NCBI GenBank assembly: GCA_034429695.1
Contig: DAOUGC010000228.1
Coordinates: forward strand, 1 to 9,210
Direction of reading: 5' to 3'
Origin: DAOUGC01 sp034429695
GTDB taxonomy: Bacteria > Chloroflexota > Anaerolineae > Anaerolineales > Anaerolineaceae
Length of the DNA stretch: 9,210 nucleotides
Every line of letters begins with the position of its first letter. Within the stretch, counting starts at the first letter, position 1. This document shows positions 5,081-9,210 of this stretch, one piece after another. The translations under genes were made by a program, and so were the position numbers. The notes beneath the pieces are model-generated. The model was not told the DNA's origin, made no database searches, and saw nothing but the letters and a program-made list of their open reading frames with translations.

Positions 5081-5093
5081 CCAGTAGAGTATA
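5075..5093. promoter_or_regulatory. Candidate operator: 19-bp palindrome over the -10
   Basis: TATACTC-CAGTA-GAGTATA has perfect 7-bp arms and a 5-bp centre. It covers the -10 element and the expected transcription start of the operon, an ideal place for a repressor. The operon encodes a CsoR-family regulator, so autoregulation is a natural guess. However, the G/C-tract typical of CsoR operators is absent. Confidence 0.55.
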
Positions 5094-5115
5094 ATATCGC
5101 CAGGAGCAACGTTTT

Positions 5116-5331
5116 ATGCCCATTTACGAGTATATTTGCAACCAGTGCGGCAACGAATTTGAAAAGATGGTGCCTTTTTCTCAGGCAAACACTCCCCCAT
5201 CCTGCCCCAGGTGTCAGGCAAAAGAGACGCAGAAAAAGTTGTCCATGTTCGCAACCAGCGCCGGGGCGGCTTCAACCGGCTCTGCCAGTGCTTCTTCTTC
5301 CTGCAGCGGCGGCGGCGGTCGCTTTACCTGA
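5116..5331 (+). CDS. FmdB-type zinc-ribbon protein
   Basis: This small cytoplasmic protein of 71 residues belongs to the FmdB/CxxC_CXXC_SSSS family. It begins MPIYEYICNQCGNEFEKMV and has Cys8-x2-Cys11 and Cys30-x2-Cys33, the four ligands of a zinc ribbon. The tail is rich in Ser, Gly and Ala with one more cysteine (SSSCSGGGGRFT), as is common in this family. The precise function of the family is not established; a regulatory or metal/sulfur-related role has been suggested from context. CAGGAG at 5101-5106 supports the ATG at 5116. It is the first gene of an operon with the CsoR-family regulator and the OsmC-family protein. Confidence 0.88.
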   Translation: MPIYEYICNQCGNEFEKMVPFSQANTPPSCPRCQAKETQKKLSMFATSAGAASTGSASASSSCSGGGGRFT

Positions 5332-5379
5332 GGGTAGTCAATCAGGCTGCCGTGTGCAGCCCCCATGATTTGAGGTTTT

Positions 5380-5658
5380 ATGCGCGTAAAAAACCCTGTT
5401 GTGAAGTCCAGTTTACAATCCCGGCTCAAACGTATTGAGGGCCAGGTGCGCGGACTGCAAACCATGATCGAGGATGAACGTGATTGCCGCGAGATCATGC
5501 AGCAGTTCTCGGCAATCCGTTCTGCCATGCACAGCGCCAGCCAGGCATTTGTGGAGGAATATGCCACCGAATGTCTGGTGGATTTGGAACAGACGCCGGT
5601 TGAAAAACGGGAACGGTTGCTGCGGGACATGGTATCCCTGCTCAGCAAGGCTGATTAA
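5380..5658 (+). CDS. CsoR/FrmR-family (DUF156) metal- or thiol-sensing repressor
   Basis: This 92-residue all-helical regulator has the family core RLKRIEGQVRGLQTMIED (residues 15-32) followed by Cys36 and QFSAIRSAM. Family members bind operator DNA and release it on binding Cu(I), Ni/Co or formaldehyde, or on persulfide formation. The copper sensor CsoR uses Cys36, His61 and Cys65. Aligned here the residues are Cys36, Tyr61 (VEEYATEC) and Cys65, so the histidine ligand is missing. Two cysteines without the histidine is the pattern of the persulfide sensor CstR. A thiol- or sulfur-sensing role is therefore inferred, supported by the OsmC-family gene 36 bases downstream. The ATG at 5380 has TGAGG only 4 bases upstream, so the start is moderately certain. 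Confidence 0.88.
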   Translation: MRVKNPVVKSSLQSRLKRIEGQVRGLQTMIEDERDCREIMQQFSAIRSAMHSASQAFVEEYATECLVDLEQTPVEKRERLLRDMVSLLSKAD

Positions 5659-5694
5659 TCCACTCTCATCCGTCAGGAGAAAAGGACTCTTTTT

Positions 5695-6102
5695 ATGAGC
5701 GGTAGTTCATCCACAATCACCTGGTACGGCGGCAAGCGTTTTGTCGGTACCGATTCCACCCAACATTCGGTGGTGCTCTCTCCCAAGGATGTCAATGTTG
5801 GCATGCGTCCTTCTGAATTATTGCTGGTGGCGCTGGGTTCGTGCACCGCAGTGGATGTGGTGGAGATCCTGCAGAAAAAGCGTATTGACCTGCAAAAGCT
5901 GGAGATCGAAGTGACTTCGCAACAGGATGAAGACCCCCCCTGGACGTTCCGCAAGTTCCACATCCATTACCGTGTGGGTGGTTCAGGGCTTACTGAGGCG
6001 GCGGTGAAACAGGCCATTGATCTTTCAGAAGAAAAGTACTGTTCGGTGGCTTCCACGTTGCGCGGTACGGCTGAAATCACCACGTCGTTCGAGATCCTCT
6101 AA
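5695..6102 (+). CDS. OsmC/Ohr-family protein (thiol-dependent peroxidase type)
   Basis: OsmC-family proteins use a reactive cysteine pair to reduce organic hydroperoxides or other oxidised sulfur species in the cytoplasm. The product is 135 residues, the normal length. Both active-site cysteines are present: Cys50 in RPSELLLVALGSCTAVDVV, and Cys116 in EEKYCSVASTLRG. The sequence resembles the YhfA/OsmC-like branch rather than classical Ohr. Substrate cannot be told from sequence. AAAGGA (5681-5686) supports the ATG at 5695. It is the last gene of the operon, before a UUCG-loop terminator. Its pairing with a two-cysteine CsoR-family regulator suggests a redox or persulfide stress response. Confidence 0.92.
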   Translation: MSGSSSTITWYGGKRFVGTDSTQHSVVLSPKDVNVGMRPSELLLVALGSCTAVDVVEILQKKRIDLQKLEIEVTSQQDEDPPWTFRKFHIHYRVGGSGLTEAAVKQAIDLSEEKYCSVASTLRGTAEITTSFEIL

Positions 6103-6120
6103 CTTTCCCCGTATCCATTC

Positions 6121-6141
6121 AGCCGTCTTCGGGCGGCTTTT
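6121..6141 (+). terminator. Terminator after the OsmC-family gene
   Basis: AGCCGTC (6121-6127) pairs with GGCGGCT (6132-6138), with one T-G wobble, and the extra-stable loop TTCG closed by C-G. TTTT follows (6138-6141). It ends the zinc-ribbon operon and separates it from thrC. Confidence 0.88.
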
Positions 6142-6259
6142 CCATTTAAATCATGTTTGCCATATTGGGGTTATTGCTTTGTACTTTTATGGTTTAATTA
6201 GCCAGTCAACATTTTATGAAAGCGGGTATATTCAATTCATGATGGATGACTCTTTTCCC

Positions 6260-7345
6260 ATGGCATACCGGGGTGTGATCGAGCGCTATGGTCCTTTGCT
6301 TGACCTGCCCGGGAACTCCCCCAATATCACCCTTTTCGAAGGCAACACTCCGGTTGTGCCCCTGCCCCGTCTGGCTGATCAGATGGGCGGTGGGTTTGAA
6401 CTGTGGATGAAATATGAGGGTTTGAACCCCACCGGCTCCTTTAAAGACCGCGGCATGACCGTGGCAATCAGCGAAGCCGCCGGACGGGGCGTTAAAAATG
6501 TGATTTGCGCCTCCACCGGCAACACGGCTGCTTCTGCTGCGGCGTATGCGGCTGCTGCAGGCATGCGCGCCGTGGTGATTATTCCGCAGGGCAAGGTGGC
6601 TCCCGGAAAACTGGCCGGTGCGCTGGTGTACGGCGCACAGGTGGTGCAGATCGAAGGCTCGTTTGATGACGCCCTCACCCTGGTGATGCAACTCTCACAG
6701 CGCCATCCCTTTGCACTGGTCAATTCCCTTAACCCCTACCGTCTGGAAGGCCAGAAGACAGCCGCCTTCGAGATATGCGACTCGCTTGAAAATGCCCCCG
6801 ACTGGCTGTGCCTGCCGGTTGGAAATGCAGGCAACATCAGCGCATACTGGATGGGTTTTAAGCAGTACAACATGCTAATGGATACGGGCCTTCCGCACAT
6901 TTTGGGGGTACAGGCAGAGGGTTCAGCGCCACTGGTGCAGGGCAGGCCGGTTGAGCACCCTGAAACAGTGGCTACTGCCATCCGCATTGGCAAGCCGGCC
7001 CGCGGCGAACAGGCGCTGGAAGCCGCAGAGCAGTCGGGCGGGCGGATCGTGGCGGTCAGTGATGACGCCATACTGGCAATGCAACGCGACCTTGCCCGCT
7101 GCGGCTACTGGGTGGAACCCGCCTCGGTGGCAGGGCTGGCAGGGCTGGCGCAGGAGATTGCGGCAGGGCGGCTTTCGGTATACGGGCAACGAGTGGTGGC
7201 AGTGTGTACAGGGCATGGACTCAAAGACCCGGACGTTGCCGTGCGTTATGCTGCCGGAAAAACCGGTGCAGGCGAGGTCTCCATTACCCCCACCGTGGTC
7301 AAGGCTGACCTGTCTGCGCTGGAGGAAGTGCTGGTGGACGAATGA
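6260..7345 (+). CDS. thrC: Threonine synthase
   Basis: ThrC is a PLP enzyme that converts O-phosphohomoserine to threonine and phosphate. The product is 361 residues, close to the ~350-residue Bacillus-type enzyme. Key parts are LFEGNTPVVPLPRL, the PLP-lysine motif NPTGSFKDRGM (Lys62), the ASTGNTAASAAAYAAAAGM phosphate loop, and PVGNAGNISAYWMGF. The start is uncertain. ATG 6260 (MAYRGVIERYG) fits the family N-terminus, while ATGs at 6239 and 6242 would add 7 or 6 residues; none has a good ribosome-binding site. The open frame continues back to 6017 but overlaps the OsmC-family gene and its terminator. Weak promoter-like elements lie in 6157-6200. The stop overlaps the thrB start (ATGA). Confidence 0.95.
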   Translation: MAYRGVIERYGPLLDLPGNSPNITLFEGNTPVVPLPRLADQMGGGFELWMKYEGLNPTGSFKDRGMTVAISEAAGRGVKNVICASTGNTAASAAAYAAAAGMRAVVIIPQGKVAPGKLAGALVYGAQVVQIEGSFDDALTLVMQLSQRHPFALVNSLNPYRLEGQKTAAFEICDSLENAPDWLCLPVGNAGNISAYWMGFKQYNMLMDTGLPHILGVQAEGSAPLVQGRPVEHPETVATAIRIGKPARGEQALEAAEQSGGRIVAVSDDAILAMQRDLARCGYWVEPASVAGLAGLAQEIAAGRLSVYGQRVVAVCTGHGLKDPDVAVRYAAGKTGAGEVSITPTVVKADLSALEEVLVDE

Positions 7346-8259
7346 CCCAGCCCTCGGCGGTGACCGTGCGTGTTCCGGCGACATCGGCCAACCTGGGGCC
7401 TGGTTTTGATTGCCTTGCCATTGCGCTGGATTTGTGGAACGAGATGACCTTTGAATTGCGGCCGGGTGGGGTGCAGGTGACCACCTCCGGTGAGGGATCG
7501 GACTGGCTGTACAACGATCACCGCAGCATGTTGTGGCAGGCGGTATTGCATTATCACAAACAGGCTGGCACGCCGCCGCCCGCCGGAATGGCGATCACGT
7601 GTCATAACAATATTCCGCTGGGTTCGGGTTGCGGGTCCAGCGCATCAGCCAGGCTGGCCGGTTTGCTGGCAGCCGATGTGCTCAGCGGCGGACGGGTGGG
7701 TCAACCCGCACTGTTGCGCCTTGCCACCGAGTTGGAGGGACATCCTGATAATGCTGCCGCGGCGCTGTATGGCGGGCTGTTAATCGTCTCAGCGGATGAT
7801 AACGAGTGCATCACCCACCGCACCGACCTGCCTGAAATGCAGGTGGTGGTTGTGGTTCCCAATTTCCATCTGCCAACCCAGAAGGCGCGCGAAGCCCTGC
7901 CGCAGAAAATCTCACTAAAAGACGCTGTTTTCAACGTTGGCAGAACCGCGCTGGTGGTGGAAGCCCTGCGCAGCGGCGATTTCTCGCTGCTTGGCAGCGC
8001 CCTGCGTGACCGTCTGCACCAGCCCTACCGTCTTCCCTTGATCCCCGGTGCGCGCCAGGCAATTGATGCTGCCATGCAAAGCGGCGCCATTGCAGCGGGT
8101 CTGTCAGGGGCGGGGCCAGGGGTGATCGCCTTTGCACGGGCGGATCACGAAGCCGTTGGGCAGAGCATGGTGGCGGCATTTTCAGCCGCCGCACTGACGG
8201 CGCGGAGTTGGGTGGTGAATGTGTCCAACCGTGGAGCGGAGATCAGAGTGAACGCCTGA
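7342..8259 (+). CDS. thrB: Homoserine kinase
   Basis: ThrB is a GHMP-family kinase that phosphorylates homoserine with ATP, making the substrate of the adjacent ThrC. The product is 305 residues, the normal size. Motif 1 is VPATSANLGPGFD (residues 11-23). The ATP-binding motif is IPLGSGCGSSASA (91-103), where a Leu common in the family is Cys97. HPDNAAAALYGG follows, and the C-terminal GHMP motif is GLSGAGPGVIAF. The ATG at 7342 overlaps the thrC stop (TGA 7343-7345), so translation is probably coupled; GGTGGA lies just upstream. No homoserine dehydrogenase or aspartokinase gene is in the window. Confidence 0.95.
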   Translation: MTQPSAVTVRVPATSANLGPGFDCLAIALDLWNEMTFELRPGGVQVTTSGEGSDWLYNDHRSMLWQAVLHYHKQAGTPPPAGMAITCHNNIPLGSGCGSSASARLAGLLAADVLSGGRVGQPALLRLATELEGHPDNAAAALYGGLLIVSADDNECITHRTDLPEMQVVVVVPNFHLPTQKAREALPQKISLKDAVFNVGRTALVVEALRSGDFSLLGSALRDRLHQPYRLPLIPGARQAIDAAMQSGAIAAGLSGAGPGVIAFARADHEAVGQSMVAAFSAAALTARSWVVNVSNRGAEIRVNA

Positions 8260-8261
8260 CC

Positions 8262-8297
8262 TGCCAAAAACAACCGGTTTTTCGTGGTTTTCTGGCA
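8262..8297 (+). terminator. Possible imperfect terminator after thrB
   Basis: TGCCA (8262-8266) can pair with TGGCA (8293-8297), and the A-rich side 8267-8270 partly pairs with the T-rich side 8288-8291. Mismatches interrupt the stem and no T-run follows. It is a weak candidate for the thrCB 3' end. Confidence 0.3.
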
Positions 8298-8353
8298 TAT
8301 AGCTTGCAACCTTACCTTACAGGAGTGTGATCTTCGTATAGCATTCCTTTCGC

Positions 8354-8382
8354 TTGACGCTTTTTAAGGGTTATGCTACTAT
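8354..8382 (+). promoter_or_regulatory. Promoter of the LysM lipoprotein gene
   Basis: TTGACG (8354-8359) and TACTAT (8377-8382), separated by 17 bp, make a good housekeeping promoter. The predicted start near 8389 leaves a leader of about 75 bases before the ATG at 8463, with no clear structure in it. Confidence 0.7.
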
Positions 8383-8462
8383 CAAGAAGCATATTAAAAT
8401 TTTTCGCCCCTGGATTAATAAATCTGACTGCAGCCAGCCGTGTCTGAGAAGGAGAACCACCC

Positions 8463-9137
8463 ATGCTCAAGAAATTGCACCTGATTTTACCGGTTGTCGT
8501 GATCCTTACACTGGTTTTATCAGCCTGTGCGCTTCCTGCATCGCAGGCGCCGGCAGCCACCCCCACCCTGGCAGAAGCCTTCCCATTCCCGGTGGTTACG
8601 GACAACCCTGAAGTGATGAAGGAAATCCAGACTCAGACTGCCCTGGCAATTTCAACCGCGCCGCCCACCCTGACCTCCACCCCTGAAACCAAAGCGGTTG
8701 ATGGTTCTGAAGCGGCGGTTGGTGGTGAAAGCGCTGCTTCTGGTGGTGATGGCTCATCCAGTTCTGCGCCGGTGGTGGTTCCCACTGTGGAACGCCCCGC
8801 CACCTATACGCTGCAAAAAGGGGAGTGGCCCATTTGCATTGCCCGCCGCTTTAACCTGGACCTCAACACTTTCTTTACGACCAACGGTTTGAGCATGGCT
8901 TCCAAACCGGCTGTGGGCGCCCGCCTGACCATTCCTTCGTCGGGTACATGGAACAGCTCCGCCTGGGGTTCGCGCGCACTGCACAGCCATCCAACCAGCT
9001 ACACGGTGAAATCCGGTGACACCATTTATACGGTGGCTTGCTATTTTGGTGACGTTGCCCCTGAGCAGATTGCCGCGGCAAACGGGCTGAGCAGCCCATA
9101 CACCATTACCGCGGGTCAAACCCTGCAAATTCCGTAA
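8463..9137 (+). CDS. Lipoprotein with two LysM domains
   Basis: This is a predicted exported lipoprotein of 224 residues. A short Lys-rich start and hydrophobic core (residues 5-19) lead to the lipobox LSAC with Cys22 as the lipidated residue. Residues 23-110 are a flexible Pro/Thr/Ser/Ala/Gly-rich tether. LysM 1 spans 114-158 (TYTLQKGEWPICIARRFNL to LTIP) and LysM 2 spans 179-224 (SYTVKSGDTIYTVACYFGD to LQIP). LysM domains bind N-acetylglucosamine glycans such as peptidoglycan. No catalytic domain is present, so a cell-envelope binding or anchoring role is inferred. Each LysM has one cysteine (125 and 193). AAGGAG (8449-8454) supports the start. The gene is monocistronic, with its own promoter and terminator. 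Confidence 0.92.
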   Translation: MLKKLHLILPVVVILTLVLSACALPASQAPAATPTLAEAFPFPVVTDNPEVMKEIQTQTALAISTAPPTLTSTPETKAVDGSEAAVGGESAASGGDGSSSSAPVVVPTVERPATYTLQKGEWPICIARRFNLDLNTFFTTNGLSMASKPAVGARLTIPSSGTWNSSAWGSRALHSHPTSYTVKSGDTIYTVACYFGDVAPEQIAAANGLSSPYTITAGQTLQIP

Positions 9138-9158
9138 AAATAATTTCATGGCAAGTTT

Positions 9159-9187
9159 ACAGGCGGGGCATGCGCCCCGCCTGTTTT
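9159..9187 (+). terminator. Terminator after the LysM lipoprotein gene
   Basis: ACAGGCGGGGC (9159-9169) and GCCCCGCCTGT (9174-9184) form a perfect 11-bp GC-rich stem with an ATGC loop, followed by TTTTCTTT. It is a textbook intrinsic terminator. Confidence 0.93.
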
Positions 9188-9210
9188 CTTTAAAAACCTT
9201 GCTGAGTATT

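Noticed and set aside
6017..6259. N-terminal extension of thrC
   Set aside because: It would overlap the OsmC-family gene, read through the UUCG-loop terminator, and has no counterpart in threonine synthases.
8354..8611. Open frame of 85 codons overlapping the lipoprotein start
   Set aside because: It begins at the predicted -35 box, overlaps the lipoprotein gene in another frame, and has no recognisable content.

Overview
The window is a core-genome stretch of a bacterial chromosome and contains no sign of a mobile element, CRISPR array or prophage. The gene order tuf - rpmG - tRNA-Trp - secE - nusG - rplK - rplA - rplJ - rplL is the classic translation/transcription block. The lipoprotein at the right end has a Thr/Pro-rich tether and a first LysM repeat of the 'KGEWPICIARRFN' type. 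Together with the moderately high GC and a NusG with a long acidic N-terminus, this points to a Chloroflexota bacterium, probably Anaerolineae. That placement is inference from protein style, not from a marker alignment.

Region 1 (1-4110, + strand) starts with the last 45 codons of EF-Tu, followed by a zinc-binding L33, tRNA-Trp(CCA), SecE, NusG, and ribosomal proteins L11, L1, L10 and L7/L12. RNA-level control is visible in three places. Near-identical GUGG-GA-GGG...CCC-N7-CCAC hairpins lie just before rplK and just before rplA, and look like binding sites for L1. An L10-type leader followed by a strong attenuator hairpin precedes rplJ. A bidirectional terminator closes the block after rplL.

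Region 2 (4164-5100) holds lexA on the - strand. Its promoter has a perfect TTGACA -35, and a GAAC-N4-GTTC SOS box sits inside the 17-bp spacer, so lexA is almost certainly self-repressed and SOS-inducible.

Region 3 (5053-6141, + strand) is divergent from lexA. It is a small operon of three genes: an FmdB-type zinc-ribbon protein, a CsoR-family repressor with a Cys36/Tyr61/Cys65 set in place of the copper-binding Cys/His/Cys, and an OsmC-family thiol protein. A strong promoter with a 19-bp palindrome over its -10 drives it, and a UUCG-loop terminator ends it. The arrangement suggests a thiol- or persulfide-sensing stress module. It is the most interesting part of the window.

Region 4 (6260-8259) carries thrC and thrB, overlapping by ATGA, for the last two steps of threonine synthesis in reversed gene order. 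Region 5 (8354-9187) is a single lipoprotein gene with two LysM domains, its own promoter and a strong terminator. No gap between genes exceeds 300 bases; the longest (2795-3059) is filled by the rplJ leader.
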